64,000 nt of DNA from positions 1-64,000 of the forward strand of contig NZ_CAJXWY010000011.1 in the NCBI RefSeq assembly GCF_913062725.1, in the 5' to 3' direction. Made by a program: the position numbers and the translations under genes. This DNA comes from an uncultured Thiohalocapsa sp. (GTDB lineage: Bacteria > Pseudomonadota > Gammaproteobacteria > Chromatiales > Chromatiaceae). The notes beneath the pieces were generated by a model. That model searched no databases and had not been told where the DNA came from. It saw only the letters and a program-made list of their open reading frames with translations. This document shows, piece by piece, positions 54,622 through 64,000 of the stretch (positions within the stretch are counted from its first letter, which is position 1; the number at the start of each line of letters is the position of its first letter).

Positions 54622-55065
54622 TCAGCTGATGCTGATCCGTCGCGGCTGGCTCGATGCGCGCCGCTGCACCGACACGTGCAGCACGCCGTCGCGATAGCTC
54701 GCGTCCACGCGCTCGGGGTCCACATCCTCGGGCAGGGTCACCGCCCGGCGGAACTCGCCGCTGTGGCGCTCGGTGCGATACCAGCGCTGCTTCTCGCCGC
54801 GCTCCAGGCGCCGCTGACCGGCGACGGTGAGCAGATTCCGCTGGATGTTGATGTCCAGCTCAGCGGCGTCGAGACCGGGTGCGAACAGATAGACGTCCAC
54901 CCGCTCGGCCGTCGCGCCGATATTGATGGGCGGCCAGCTGCCCCAGCCGGGAGCGCGCAGCTCCGCCGCCTGCGGCCAAAGGCCGAAGGACTCGTCGAGC
55001 TCGCGCTGGAGGCGGTTCAGTTGGTCGAACACATTGCCTTGCAGACCGGTGAAGGTTCCGAACAT
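54622..55065 (-). CDS. Small heat-shock protein, Hsp20/alpha-crystallin family
   Basis: 147 residues from the ATG at 55065, with GAGGAG upstream. Core segments are AERVDVYLFAPGLDAAELDI, LLTVAGQRRLERGEKQRWYR, and DGVLHVSVQRRASSQPRRIS. The N-terminus (MFGTFTGLQGNVFDQLNRLQ) is typical of the group often found in tandem with the HspC type. It is the first gene of the cluster, about 190 bases downstream of a CIRCE element, so heat induction through HrcA is likely. Confidence 0.92.
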   Translation of the reverse strand: MFGTFTGLQGNVFDQLNRLQRELDESFGLWPQAAELRAPGWGSWPPINIGATAERVDVYLFAPGLDAAELDINIQRNLLTVAGQRRLERGEKQRWYRTERHSGEFRRAVTLPEDVDPERVDASYRDGVLHVSVQRRASSQPRRISIS

Positions 55066-55257
55066 CGCTGTCGCTCCTCTGCGCCGGTGGTGCGCAGTTT
55101 GGGTTGCACGATGTGGGGCGACGAGCGCCGCCGCTGGGGCCTCCCGCTTGGCAGGTTGGGTCACGGGTAGGCACGGACCCCGACACCGCCGCCGGCCGGT
55201 GTTGGCCGGACCCGCGTAGCTGGCCGAGGATGGCAGCACCACCGCCGTCACAAAGTT

Positions 55258-55284
55258 TTAGCACTCTTTGATGCTGAGTGCTAA
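55258..55284 (-). promoter_or_regulatory. CIRCE element (HrcA operator)
   Basis: A perfect inverted repeat, TTAGCACTC at 55258-55266 and GAGTGCTAA at 55276-55284, with a nine-base spacer: the exact CIRCE consensus. HrcA binds it to repress heat-shock genes at normal temperature. It lies upstream of the three sHSP genes. CIRCE usually governs groES-groEL and dnaK; here it controls sHSPs. I did not pin down the promoter boxes. Confidence 0.95.
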
Positions 55285-55404
55285 TTCAGAGTTTGGCCCA
55301 AATTCCGGCGGCGTCAAGGGGCAGGGTCGCAGGCCTCGGAACAGGGGCGCTCCGGACCGGCCGAACGGCGCCGACAGCGGCCTGGAGCGCGCATCCAGGC
55401 CGGG

Positions 55405-57885
55405 TCAGCCGCCCCAGGAGGCGGTGCCTGCGGTGGCAGCCGCGGCGCCGAGCACCCGCCCCGCCAGCGCCTCACCGCTGAGCCAGGCGCCCTCGATGCG
55501 GCCATCGGCGCACCAGTCGCCGCAGGCGCCGATGCCGAGGGCCGCATCCCATAGACAGCCCGCCGATAAGGGCTGCTCGGCACGGGCATAAAGCCATCGG
55601 TGTGCCTGTTGCCAGACGACCGTCGGCAGGGTGGCGCCCACAAGTGCCGCGAAGGCGCCGATCAGGGCGCTCGCCACCGCTTCGGGCGCGTCCTCCAGGT
55701 GCGCCCGCGTCCACGCGCTCGTCGCATGCAAGACCCACACCTGACCCGCCCGCCCCCGGGCACGCCCCGGTTTGCCGCAATCCCGGGCCACCCAGCCGAG
55801 GGGACCGTCGTTGACGAACAGGGCGTCCCAGTCCAGGCACAACGGCGCGGCGAGCGCCAGCAGCACAGTCCAGCAGGGGGTCATGGGCACCGCCGCGGCG
55901 TGCGCCGCCAGCGCCGGCGCCGCCGCCAGCAATGGCGCCGCCTGCGGCGCGGGCGCACTCACCAGCACCCGGTCGAAATGCCCCAGGGCAACAGGGCTTG
56001 CCGTGCTGCCGGTGGCATCGTCGCTGCTGAACAGGGTCCAGCCCGCGTCGGTCCGCACCGGTGGCGCGACCCGGGTGGAGAGCCGCAGGTCCAGTCCGTC
56101 CGCCAGCATGCGCCCGAGCGCGCTCATGCCCGCGACGCCCACCCAGCGGGCGTCGCCATCGCCGGCGGGGACCACGCGGCCATCACAGACGGCGCCGAGC
56201 CGCGCCGGCCAGGGTGCGACGACGCCGCGCCGGGCCCAGCTCGCCACCCGGCGCGCGAAGCGGGGATCGCGGGCGGTGAAATACTGGGCACCATGATCCG
56301 CCACCACCGCACCGTCCGGTGCCTGCGCCACGCGCCGCGTGGCGGCCCGCCCACCGCGACCCCGGGATTTTTCGAACACCACCACTTCGTGGTTCTGATC
56401 GGCCAGCGCCCTTGCCGCGGCGAGCCCGGCGAGTCCGGCGCCGATGACGGCGATACGCAGACGCCCTCCGCTCGCCGGTGATCGCACCCGGCGGGCGTAG
56501 GTGGTGAGGTCAAGGCGGCGGGCGTGATCGGCGGTGCTGCGGGGCCTCAGGGTACCGATGACGGGGCGTTCCGGCGCAAACGGCCGATCGAACAGCCCGA
56601 GGGTCCACAACAGGCCGCCGTAGGAGTTGGGATCCGAGCCGTCGAGGGCATGGCGGTGGTTGAGATCGATGAGCTCGGCGAGGGCACGCCGCGGCGATTC
56701 GGTCCACTGGGGAATGGCCTTGGCCCAGGTCATGCGCAGGTTGTTGTGCAGCTCGCCATGCGCCAGCAGTGAGCGCTGCGCCAGATCCCAAAGCCGGTCG
56801 CCGCTGGCGCCGCGCGCCAGGCGCTCGTGATCCAGCACCCGCTCGCGCGCATCGTCGACATGGTTGTCGAGGGTTTCCCGGGCCCAGCCCGGCAGACTGT
56901 CCCAAGCCTCGGGGTCGTCGGCGAAGAAGCAGAAGTTGTGTGCCAGCTCCCGCCAGATGAGCAGCTCATCGAGGAACTTCTCGGCGCCTTCGCCGCCGGC
57001 GGCGGCCGCCTCCCGGGCGATGCGAAACACGGCGACATGGCCGTGGTGCAGATAGGGCGACAGACGACTGACGCCGCGCGGCCAGGCCTCGGCGGCGTCG
57101 TTGCGGCGGCGGTGGTAGCTGTCGAGGCCGCAGCGCCTGAACGTGTCCCAGCGCGCATAGCCCGCCCGGGCGCCGCCGCGGGTGTGGGCCACCGGCGGCA
57201 AACTGTGATCGATGGCGCAGGCGGCACAGAGTGCCGGGATGTCCGCCGTGCTCAGGTCCAGCGGCGTGAATGGCAATGCGCCGGCATAGGGCGCCGCGGC
57301 GGCGTCGCAGACCGGCCAGGGGGGCGCGATGCGCTCGGCATAGGCCTGCTCGTTGGCGCGGCGCAGCTCGAAGGCACGCTTGAAGCGACGCGGCTGCAGC
57401 CGCATGGGTATGACGCAGGCGCAGTCTACGCGCCATACGGGGGCTTCGCTGCGGGCGGCGAGCCGCTCGGTCCAGGCGGGATGCGGCGGGGCCGGAAAGT
57501 CCTCGGTGATCACCAGCGCCGCGCGCTGCGCCAGGGCATACAGGGGCGACGGCGCGGCGCCCGGATCGGTCGGCAGGTGGAAGACGGCGCGCAGCCCCTG
57601 CGCGGCGAGCTCCGCATGGGCGTCACGGGCACCCTCCAGAATGAAGGCATGATGGCGGTCGGCGTTGAAGCGGTGGCGGCCGCCGAGGCCCTGGTATACC
57701 AGCAGCGGCAGCCCAAGGGCCGCGGCGGCATGGCGGGCCGTGTCCAGGGCCGGATTCTCATGACCACGCACGGCATGGTGCATCCAGTACAGGACCAATT
57801 CCCCCCGCGGATCGGGCTCGCGTGCCGCCACGGGCCGCACGCGCTCGGCGAGGTGGCTGGGCAGGGAAATGGTGGCGACGGTCAT
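55405..57885 (-). CDS. Photolyase (class II-like) fused to FAD-dependent oxidoreductase
   Basis: 826 residues from the ATG at 57885 (GGAG upstream). The N-terminal part (about 1-450) is a cryptochrome/photolyase protein: GELVLYWMHHAVRGHENPAL, a rim region HNNLRMTWAKAIPQWTESP, and HALDGSDPNSYGGLLWTLGL, which matches class II-like photolyases that repair cyclobutane pyrimidine dimers using FAD and light. After a linker, a Rossmann FAD-binding motif (VIGAGLAGLAAARALA, about 478-493) starts a renalase/amine oxidase-like domain that runs to the end (GACGDWCADGRIEGAW, about 785). Both parts look complete, so it is a true fusion in one frame. The second flavoprotein might reduce the photolyase cofactor or carry out a separate redox role. 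Confidence 0.85.
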   Translation of the reverse strand: MTVATISLPSHLAERVRPVAAREPDPRGELVLYWMHHAVRGHENPALDTARHAAAALGLPLLVYQGLGGRHRFNADRHHAFILEGARDAHAELAAQGLRAVFHLPTDPGAAPSPLYALAQRAALVITEDFPAPPHPAWTERLAARSEAPVWRVDCACVIPMRLQPRRFKRAFELRRANEQAYAERIAPPWPVCDAAAAPYAGALPFTPLDLSTADIPALCAACAIDHSLPPVAHTRGGARAGYARWDTFRRCGLDSYHRRRNDAAEAWPRGVSRLSPYLHHGHVAVFRIAREAAAAGGEGAEKFLDELLIWRELAHNFCFFADDPEAWDSLPGWARETLDNHVDDARERVLDHERLARGASGDRLWDLAQRSLLAHGELHNNLRMTWAKAIPQWTESPRRALAELIDLNHRHALDGSDPNSYGGLLWTLGLFDRPFAPERPVIGTLRPRSTADHARRLDLTTYARRVRSPASGGRLRIAVIGAGLAGLAAARALADQNHEVVVFEKSRGRGGRAATRRVAQAPDGAVVADHGAQYFTARDPRFARRVASWARRGVVAPWPARLGAVCDGRVVPAGDGDARWVGVAGMSALGRMLADGLDLRLSTRVAPPVRTDAGWTLFSSDDATGSTASPVALGHFDRVLVSAPAPQAAPLLAAAPALAAHAAAVPMTPCWTVLLALAAPLCLDWDALFVNDGPLGWVARDCGKPGRARGRAGQVWVLHATSAWTRAHLEDAPEAVASALIGAFAALVGATLPTVVWQQAHRWLYARAEQPLSAGCLWDAALGIGACGDWCADGRIEGAWLSGEALAGRVLGAAAATAGTASWGG

Positions 57886-58024
57886 GGCGGGCTCCTTCGG
57901 GACACGCTGGCGGTGGATGCTCAAGACCGGCGACAATGCGGGCGAGCGGGCCGGAAGCCACCGCCGGCCTCCATCATCGGCGGCGAAGCCGCCGATACGG
58001 TGTCATGCAACTCGGAGTCGATAC

Positions 58025-58639
58025 ATGGATTTCTTCGACAATTTGCGGCAACCGCTGCGTGAGTCCCTCGCAGCCCTGACGGCACGCGCCGCGACGTCCG
58101 GCACGACGCCGGATGCCCTGCACCGCGCCGTGCTCGCCGGCGCCGCACTGGTGGGCCTGCTGCTGCTCGTGCTACCGGCGGTGCTGCCGGGCTTGCACAC
58201 GGTGCTTTTGCTCTTGCCGTGCGCACTGGCGGCGCGCGCCGCGGCCCTGACCGTGGCCACCGGTCTTGCGGAGCGCCATCGCGCGGCACCGGCGGATCCC
58301 GCGGTGCGCGCGGTGATCAGCGCCGCCGGCGACGTCTGCCTCTACCTGCCGCTCGCCGCCTATCCGGGTGTGCCGGCGGCGCCGGTGGTGGTGCTGGTGG
58401 TGTTGGGCCTCTTGGTGGACATCGCCGGCCTGGCACCCCTCGCCCGCGGCGATGCCCGGCGCGCAGACGGCCCCATGAACACCGGCGACCGCGCCATCGT
58501 CTTCGCCATCATCGGGCTCATTCTGGCACTGGACGCCGGTGCGGCGGGCTGGCTGCCGTGGCTGCTACTGCCGGCGGCTGTGCTGGCGGCGGTCACCGTG
58601 GCGCGGCGGCTGCGCCCAGGCGCCCCCACAGACGCATGA
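58025..58639 (+). CDS. CDP-alcohol phosphatidyltransferase-like membrane protein, motif lost
   Basis: 204 residues with about six hydrophobic helices. The outline matches the family: an N-terminal ATSGTTPDALHRAVLAG (compare 'gvTpNqvT...'), the GDVCLYLPLA segment, and DGPMNTGDRAIVFAIIGL. But the catalytic motif DG(x)2AR(x)8G(x)3D(x)3D is not recoverable: the region reads TGLAERHRAAPADPAVRAVI followed by SAAGDVCL, keeping only one late Asp. It should therefore lack phosphotransferase activity. The TGA overlaps the next ATG (ATGA), so it is translated with the following hydrolase-like gene. Confidence 0.6.
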   Translation: MDFFDNLRQPLRESLAALTARAATSGTTPDALHRAVLAGAALVGLLLLVLPAVLPGLHTVLLLLPCALAARAAALTVATGLAERHRAAPADPAVRAVISAAGDVCLYLPLAAYPGVPAAPVVVLVVLGLLVDIAGLAPLARGDARRADGPMNTGDRAIVFAIIGLILALDAGAAGWLPWLLLPAAVLAAVTVARRLRPGAPTDA

Positions 58640-59883
58640 GACCCGCCCGCCGCAAGCCCAGGCACCTATTCCGGCGCGCCGCGATCCTTTTGCTCGGCCT
58701 GATGACCTGCGCCGAGGCCGCGCGCTCGCAGCCCGGGCGCGACTGCGACTTCGGGCCCGCCGAGCAGGCGATGGTGGAGCGCGCCGACCTGGCCGTGCAG
58801 GACGCCGTACCGGTGCTGATCCAACGCTACGCGCTGCCGGGCGCCGCGGTGGCGCTGGTCGGTAACGGACACCTACGCTGGACGGCGGGCTACGGTTGGG
58901 CCGAGCCCGAGAAGCGCATCCCCTTCTCGCCGGATACGATCTTTCAGGTGGGCACCATGACCTGGCCCATCACCGCCTGGACGCTGCTGACCCTCGCAGA
59001 CCGGGGGCGCATCGACCTCGACCAGCCGGTGAGCAGGTATCTGCGTGGGCGGAATCTGCCGGAGTCTCCTTACGACCCGGCGGCCGTCACACCGCGGCGC
59101 GTGCTCAGCCATACGGCGGGGCTGTCCATCTCCCGCTACGCGGGCTTCGGACCGGACGAGACGGTGCAAAGCCTGAATCAGTCCTACGCCGGCGCGCTGG
59201 ACGCCGGCGGCCAGCCGGTGGCCATCCTCGCGCCGCCGGGCATCGGCTTCGACGACTCCGCCGGCGGCTATGCGCTGGCGGAGATGATCATCCGCCAAAC
59301 GGCCAACGAGCGCTTCGCGAATCTCGCCGAGGGACGCATCCTGCGGCGGCTCCATATGTTCCGCTCCAGCCTGCCGGAGCGCCCCGACCCCGCCCCGCCG
59401 CTGGCCGTCACCTACGACGACACCGGCGCACCGGCGCCGGCGCGGAGCTTCTCGGCGCTCGGGGCCGCCGGCTTGCAGACCACGGCTGCGGACTATGCGC
59501 GCTTCGTCGCGGCGCTCATGCGCGGACCCTGCGGCGAGCCCCCGGGCCGCGGCGTGCTCGATCCGCAGCTGGTACAGCGCTCCCTGACGCCGCAGCCGAG
59601 CACCGCGAACGCGCTGCTCTTCGCCGGCTCCGAGTACGGCCTCGGCATGGCGCTCAAGACCCTGCCGGATACCGGCCATACCCTGGTCTACCATCCCGGG
59701 GACAATCCGCCCAACTGGCACGGGCTCTTTGCGGCCGTGCCCGAGCGCCAAGCCGGATTGGTGGTGCTGACCAGTGCCGCCGGCGGCCGCGGGATGGGTG
59801 TCGAGCTGCTCTGCATCTGGCTGCGAGCCCTGGGCGAAACGCCGCCCGCCGAGTGCGCGGGCACGCCAGCGCCGGGCGGATAG
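58636..59883 (+). CDS. Serine beta-lactamase-like (class C/PBP4* fold) protein, catalytic residues changed
   Basis: 415 residues. An N-terminal hydrophobic stretch (AAILLLGLMTCAEA) looks like a signal peptide. The fold of class C beta-lactamases/esterases is clear (WTAGYGWAEPEKRIPFSPDT, RVLSHTAGLS, PDTGHTLVYHPGDNPP), but the SxxK nucleophile motif is TMTW (Thr107, Trp110) and the YxN motif is changed in FDDSAGGYALA. Loss of both Ser and Lys makes standard acyl-enzyme catalysis unlikely. The region after it is GC-rich and unassigned. It is coupled to the preceding membrane-protein gene. Confidence 0.82.
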   Translation: MRPARRKPRHLFRRAAILLLGLMTCAEAARSQPGRDCDFGPAEQAMVERADLAVQDAVPVLIQRYALPGAAVALVGNGHLRWTAGYGWAEPEKRIPFSPDTIFQVGTMTWPITAWTLLTLADRGRIDLDQPVSRYLRGRNLPESPYDPAAVTPRRVLSHTAGLSISRYAGFGPDETVQSLNQSYAGALDAGGQPVAILAPPGIGFDDSAGGYALAEMIIRQTANERFANLAEGRILRRLHMFRSSLPERPDPAPPLAVTYDDTGAPAPARSFSALGAAGLQTTAADYARFVAALMRGPCGEPPGRGVLDPQLVQRSLTPQPSTANALLFAGSEYGLGMALKTLPDTGHTLVYHPGDNPPNWHGLFAAVPERQAGLVVLTSAAGGRGMGVELLCIWLRALGETPPAECAGTPAPGG

Positions 59884-60068
59884 CGCCCGGCCCACCCCCG
59901 GCAGGGCTGGCGCGCGCCGGCGTCGCCTGGGGCGCGTCGCCGCGGGCCGGGGCATCCGGGGCCGACGGCCGCCCAGCGCTGACTTGACGCGCCGCCGATG
60001 CCTGCGATGATGCGGGGTTTACCAAGCGGTCGCCGCCGCGTGCCGCCGCCCCGCCCCGAACACCCACC

Positions 60069-63000
60069 ATGCGCGACGCCCATGATCGCATCCGCCTGCG
60101 CGGCGTGCGGCAGAACAATCTCAAGAACCTGGACCTGGACCTGCCCCTCGGCGAGCTGATCGTCATCACCGGCGTGTCAGGCTCGGGCAAATCGTCGCTG
60201 GCCTTCGACACCGTCTATGCCGAAGGCCAGCGGCGTTACGTGGAGACCTTCTCGCCCTACGCACGCCAATTCCTGGACCGGATGGACCGCCCGCGCGCCG
60301 AGCGCATCGACGGCATCCCGCCGGCCATCGCCATCGACCAGACCAACCCGGTGCGCACGTCGCGCAGCACCGTCGGGACCATGACGGAGCTGAACGATCA
60401 CCTGAAGCTCCTGTTCGCCCGCAGCGCGCGCTTGTTTTGCCGCGGCTGCGGCCGGGAGGTGCGCCGGGATACGCCGGAGAGTATCTGGGGCGCGCTGAGG
60501 CATCGTACGGGCCAGGACCGTGTGGAGGCCGGCGCGCGCCCGGACCCGGTGCGGGCGTTGATCAGCTTCGACGTGCCGCTGCCGGCGTCCATGACGCCGA
60601 CACAGCTCAAGGAGCTCCTCGGCCAGCAGGGTTACATCCGCTTTTTGACCGAAACCGACCGGTGCCTGGAAGTGGTCCAGGATCGCCTGCGGCTGGACGC
60701 CGAGCACCAGGGCCGCGCCGTCGAGGCGCTCGCCGCCGCGCTGGAGCACGGTCGCGGGCGGCTTCGGGTGTATCCGCTGGATGCCGATCGCAATCCCGGC
60801 GCGCCCTGGCGCTTCTCGGCCGACCTGCACTGCCCGGACTGCGATATCCACTACCGCGACCCGCAGCCGGCGCTGTTCTCATTCAACTCGCCGCTCGGGG
60901 CCTGCGATACCTGCCGGGGCTTCGGACGCGTCATCGGCATCGACTGGTCGCTGGTGGTGCCGGACGCGTCGAAGAGCCTGCTGGCGGGCGCCATCAAGCC
61001 CATCCAGTCCGACAGTTACGCCGAGGTGCAGGAGGACCTGATGGCCTTCGCCCACCGCCGCGGCGTGCCGACGGATGTGCCCTGGCGGGACCTCTCGGCG
61101 GCGGACCGGGAATGGGTGCTGGAGGGCGAAGGCGAGTGGGAGGCGCGTGTCTGGTACGGCATCCGCCGGTTCTTCGCCTGGCTGGAGGGACGCGCCTACA
61201 AGATGCATGTGCGGGTGCTGCTCTCGCGCTACCGCAGCTACGACGTCTGCCCCGCCTGCCAGGGGGCCCGGCTCAAGGACGCCGCACTGGATTGTCGCAT
61301 CGGCGACCACGGGCTCGCCGATGCCGCACTCACGCGGGGCGAGCGTTTTCGCCATGCGCGTGTGCAGATGGCGGCCACCGCCTGGCTCGGTCTGCCCGGG
61401 CTCAACGTGCACGACCTCATGCGCCTGCCCATGGCGCGGCTCCGGGTGTTCTTCGACGATCTGCAATTGCCTGGCAGTATGGACCAGGCCATGGCGCTGC
61501 TGCTGGGCAATATCCGCGCGCGCCTGCGGTACCTGACGGCGGTGGGCCTGGGATATCTGACGCTGGACCGGCAGTCGCGCACCCTCTCCGGCGGCGAGGT
61601 GCAGCGCATCAACCTCACCACGGCCCTGGGCACCTCGCTGGTGAATACGCTGTTCGTGCTCGACGAGCCGAGCATCGGACTGCATCCGCGGGACATGGAT
61701 CGGGTGGTGGGCATCCTGCACCGGCTCCGGGATCAGGGCAACACCCTGCTGGTGGTGGAGCACGACCCGCAGGTGATGCGGGCGGCGGACCGCATTCTGG
61801 ACATCGGCCCGGGCCCCGGCGAGCGCGGCGGCGCGCTGGTGTTCCAGGGCACGCCCTCGGCCTTGTTGGAGACCAGCGGCTCCCTCACCGGCGACTACCT
61901 GGCCGGGCGCCGACGGGTGGAGCCGCCACGACAGCCCCATCCCGCCGCCGCCGCTGATCCGGTGATCGGTATCCGCGGCGCCCGGGCGCATAATCTCCAA
62001 GGCATCGACGTGGACATCCCGCTCGGGCGCCTGGTGGTGATCACCGGCGTCTCCGGCTCCGGCAAATCGACGCTGGTGCACGACATCCTGTTCCGCCATT
62101 TGGCCAAGGCCAAGGGACACCCGGAGGGCACCCCGGGTGACTGCGAGGCGCTGACCGGTGCCGAGCATATCGATGACGTGCTGATGCTGGACCAGTCGCC
62201 CATCGGGCGCACGTCGCGCTCCAACCCGGCCAGCTTCGTCGGCGCGCTGGACCCCATCCGCAAGCTGTTCGCCGCCACCCCCATGGCGCAGGAGCGCGGC
62301 TACAAGGCGGGCCATTTCAGCTTCAATTCGGGCCCCGGGCGCTGCCCCACGTGTGCAGGCTCCGGCTTCGAGCACGTCGAGATGCAGTTCCTGTCCGACG
62401 TCTATCTGCGCTGCCCCGACTGCAACGGCCGCCGCTACAAATCGGAGCTGCTGGCGGTGCGCCTGCCGGCGCCCGCCGCCGGCGTCCCGGCGGCGGCGGC
62501 GACCGGTCTCAACATCGCGCAGGTGCTGGATCTGACCGTCACCGAGGCCCTGGCGCGCTTCGCCGCGCAGCCGGCGGTGACCCGCGTGCTGCAGCCGCTG
62601 GCGGACGTGGGGCTGGACTATCTGCGCCTGGGGCAGCCGGTGCCGACGCTGTCGGGCGGCGAGGCGCAGCGCCTGAAGCTCGCCGGACACCTGGCCAAGT
62701 CCCTCAGGAAGCGCCGCGGCGCGGGCCTGCTGTTCTTGCTGGATGAGCCCACCACCGGGCTGCACTTCGACGACATCGCGACCCTGCTCAAGGCCTTCCG
62801 CCGGCTCATCGATGCCGGCCACTCACTGGTGGTCATCGAGCACAACCTGGATCTGATCCAGGCCGCGGACTGGCTCATCGACCTGGGACCCGAAGGCGGC
62901 GACGGCGGCGGACAGCTGGTCTGCACCGGAACGCCGGCGGCGGTGGCTCGACATCCCACCAGCCACACGGGCCAGGCGCTGCGGGAGACGGCGGCGACTC

Positions 63001-64000
63001 CCGGCGCGCAGGTCACGCCACACGAGGACCAGGTCGCAGAGCCGCAAGCGATCTACGCGCTGGACGACGCCCTCGGCGCCGCGTCACTCGACACCCGCAA
63101 CGCGATCCTCGTGCGGCATGCCCGCGAGCATAATCTGAAGGATCTGACCCTGTCGATTCCACGCGAGCGCTTCGTCGTGGTCACCGGCGTCTCCGGCAGC
63201 GGCAAGAGCACGCTGGCCTTCGATATCCTGTTCGCCGAGGGGCAGCGCCGGTACCTGGAATCATTGAACGCCTATGCGCGGCAGTTCGTGCAACCGGCGG
63301 CGCGGGCGGATGTGGATGCCATCTTCGGTATCCCGCCCACCATCGCCATCGAGCAGCGCACCAGCCGCGGCGGGCGTAAGAGCACCGTCGGCACGCTGAC
63401 GGAGATCCATCACTTTCTGCGCCTGCTCTACGTCAAGCTCGGCGTGCAGCACTGCCCGGAGTGCGCGCTGCCCATCGCCGCGCAGCCCAGGCCGGCCATC
63501 CTGGAGCGGCTGCGCCGCGAGCACGCGGGCACCACGGTGACGCTGCTGGCCCCGCTGGTGATCGCGCGCAAGGGGATCTACAACGACCTCGCCGCCTGGG
63601 CGGCGCGGCGAGGCCATGAGCTGCTGTGGGTGGACGGCGAGCCCGTGCCGACCCAGCCCTGGCCGAAGCTGGATCGCTTCCGCGAGCATGATATCGACCT
63701 GCCGGTGGCGGCGCTGGACCCGGGCGCCACCACCGAGGCGGCACTCGCGGCCTGTCTGGAGCAGGCACTGGATCTGGGTCACGGCCTGGTGCGGGTGCTG
63801 CCCGCCGCCGCCTCGGCGCCGGCGGTCACCTACTCCACCAGCCGCACCTGCCCGGGTTGCGGCAAGGGCTTCGAGGAGCCGGACCCACGACTCTTTTCTT
63901 ATAACTCCAAGCACGGCTGGTGCCCCGGCTGTTTCGGGACCGGCGTGGCGCTGACGGGGTTCGACGCCGAGCAGACCGGCGAGGAGGGGCAGTGGCTCGA
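60069..64000 (+). CDS. UvrA excinuclease, tandem-duplicated form (partial, runs off the window)
   Basis: More than 1310 residues, open to the edge. The first 990 residues form a full UvrA: Walker [10 protein letters not shown] (about 35) and GVSGSGKST (about 659), signatures [11 protein letters not shown] (about 507) and [11 protein letters not shown] (about 861), and zinc-binding CxxC pairs (CDTC, CPAC, CPTC, CPDC). A third Walker [17 protein letters not shown] near 1039 starts a second UvrA half with its own CPEC and CPGC pairs. Normal UvrA is about 940 residues and functions as a dimer, so this is a covalent double UvrA. It recognises damaged DNA for nucleotide excision repair; large fused forms may be a distinct resistance branch. 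The start ATG was chosen by similarity to standard UvrA N-termini. Confidence 0.92.
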   Translation, partial: MRDAHDRIRLRGVRQNNLKNLDLDLPLGELIVITGVSGSGKSSLAFDTVYAEGQRRYVETFSPYARQFLDRMDRPRAERIDGIPPAIAIDQTNPVRTSRSTVGTMTELNDHLKLLFARSARLFCRGCGREVRRDTPESIWGALRHRTGQDRVEAGARPDPVRALISFDVPLPASMTPTQLKELLGQQGYIRFLTETDRCLEVVQDRLRLDAEHQGRAVEALAAALEHGRGRLRVYPLDADRNPGAPWRFSADLHCPDCDIHYRDPQPALFSFNSPLGACDTCRGFGRVIGIDWSLVVPDASKSLLAGAIKPIQSDSYAEVQEDLMAFAHRRGVPTDVPWRDLSAADREWVLEGEGEWEARVWYGIRRFFAWLEGRAYKMHVRVLLSRYRSYDVCPACQGARLKDAALDCRIGDHGLADAALTRGERFRHARVQMAATAWLGLPGLNVHDLMRLPMARLRVFFDDLQLPGSMDQAMALLLGNIRARLRYLTAVGLGYLTLDRQSRTLSGGEVQRINLTTALGTSLVNTLFVLDEPSIGLHPRDMDRVVGILHRLRDQGNTLLVVEHDPQVMRAADRILDIGPGPGERGGALVFQGTPSALLETSGSLTGDYLAGRRRVEPPRQPHPAAAADPVIGIRGARAHNLQGIDVDIPLGRLVVITGVSGSGKSTLVHDILFRHLAKAKGHPEGTPGDCEALTGAEHIDDVLMLDQSPIGRTSRSNPASFVGALDPIRKLFAATPMAQERGYKAGHFSFNSGPGRCPTCAGSGFEHVEMQFLSDVYLRCPDCNGRRYKSELLAVRLPAPAAGVPAAAATGLNIAQVLDLTVTEALARFAAQPAVTRVLQPLADVGLDYLRLGQPVPTLSGGEAQRLKLAGHLAKSLRKRRGAGLLFLLDEPTTGLHFDDIATLLKAFRRLIDAGHSLVVIEHNLDLIQAADWLIDLGPEGGDGGGQLVCTGTPAAVARHPTSHTGQALRETAATPGAQVTPHEDQVAEPQAIYALDDALGAASLDTRNAILVRHAREHNLKDLTLSIPRERFVVVTGVSGSGKSTLAFDILFAEGQRRYLESLNAYARQFVQPAARADVDAIFGIPPTIAIEQRTSRGGRKSTVGTLTEIHHFLRLLYVKLGVQHCPECALPIAAQPRPAILERLRREHAGTTVTLLAPLVIARKGIYNDLAAWAARRGHELLWVDGEPVPTQPWPKLDRFREHDIDLPVAALDPGATTEAALAACLEQALDLGHGLVRVLPAAASAPAVTYSTSRTCPGCGKGFEEPDPRLFSYNSKHGWCPGCFGTGVALTGFDAEQTGEEGQWL

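Overview
The window is GC-rich (roughly two thirds G+C by eye) and densely coded, and it reads like the chromosome of a high-GC gammaproteobacterium. Tandem heptamers such as CCTCGAA in intergenic gaps, a laterally mobile N-type ATPase operon, and many two-component proteins would suit a Chromatiales-like (purple sulfur or haloalkaliphilic) bacterium, but that placement is an inference. No rRNA, tRNA or CRISPR array was seen.

Layout. (1) 111-2543: a family 65 glycoside phosphorylase/hydrolase. (2) 3049-11526: a complete N-type (Na+-type) F-ATPase operon in the order atpD-C-Q-[cation/proton antiporter]-R-B-E-F-A-G. The antiporter gene overlaps its neighbours on both sides, a small SD-led leader ORF is coupled to atpD, and ten CCTCGAA heptamers fill the gap before atpE. 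(3) 12275-15297 and 22424-23599: a sugar ABC importer (lipoprotein, two permeases, ATPase). It is split in two by (4) a defence/mobile island of about 7 kb (15298-22423). The island holds a BamHI-like restriction-modification system with controller protein and a well-formed C-box, a second methyltransferase, a ParA-SIR2 gene pair with lower GC, a group II intron that keeps domains V/VI but has no reverse transcriptase, and a RelE/ParE-type toxin-antitoxin pair. (5) 23747-30000: a conserved-looking protein of unknown function, two receiver proteins (one with Glu at the phosphorylation site), class I fructose-bisphosphate aldolase and a PAS histidine kinase. (6) 29966-31521: a gene graveyard with remnants of DNA polymerase X, a Fpg-type zinc finger, PEP synthase and GAPDH around an EF-hand protein. 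(7) 31623-40763: P2-type cation ATPase, an ABC exporter and a giant CheB-CheR-PAS-histidine kinase-receiver fusion. (8) 40852-52576: a secreted amidase-fold protein without its catalytic triad, a U32 tRNA-hydroxylation-type protein, a ChaN-PDZ lipoprotein-like protein, an M1-type peptidase, a NarL-type regulator, and the mrfA-mrfB helicase/exonuclease pair. (9) 52646-55284: a Uma2 protein and three small heat-shock genes under a perfect CIRCE element, with a possible small acidic ORF between them. (10) 55405-64000: a photolyase fused to an FAD oxidoreductase, a coupled pair of enzyme-fold proteins that lack catalytic residues, and the start of a tandem (double) UvrA.

Themes. Cation energetics recur (N-ATPase, antiporter, P2 ATPase), as do DNA repair and stress functions (photolyase, double UvrA, MrfAB, sHSPs). 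The best candidate for an undescribed system is the ParA-SIR2 pair inside the defence island. Three separate enzyme-fold proteins here have lost their catalytic residues.
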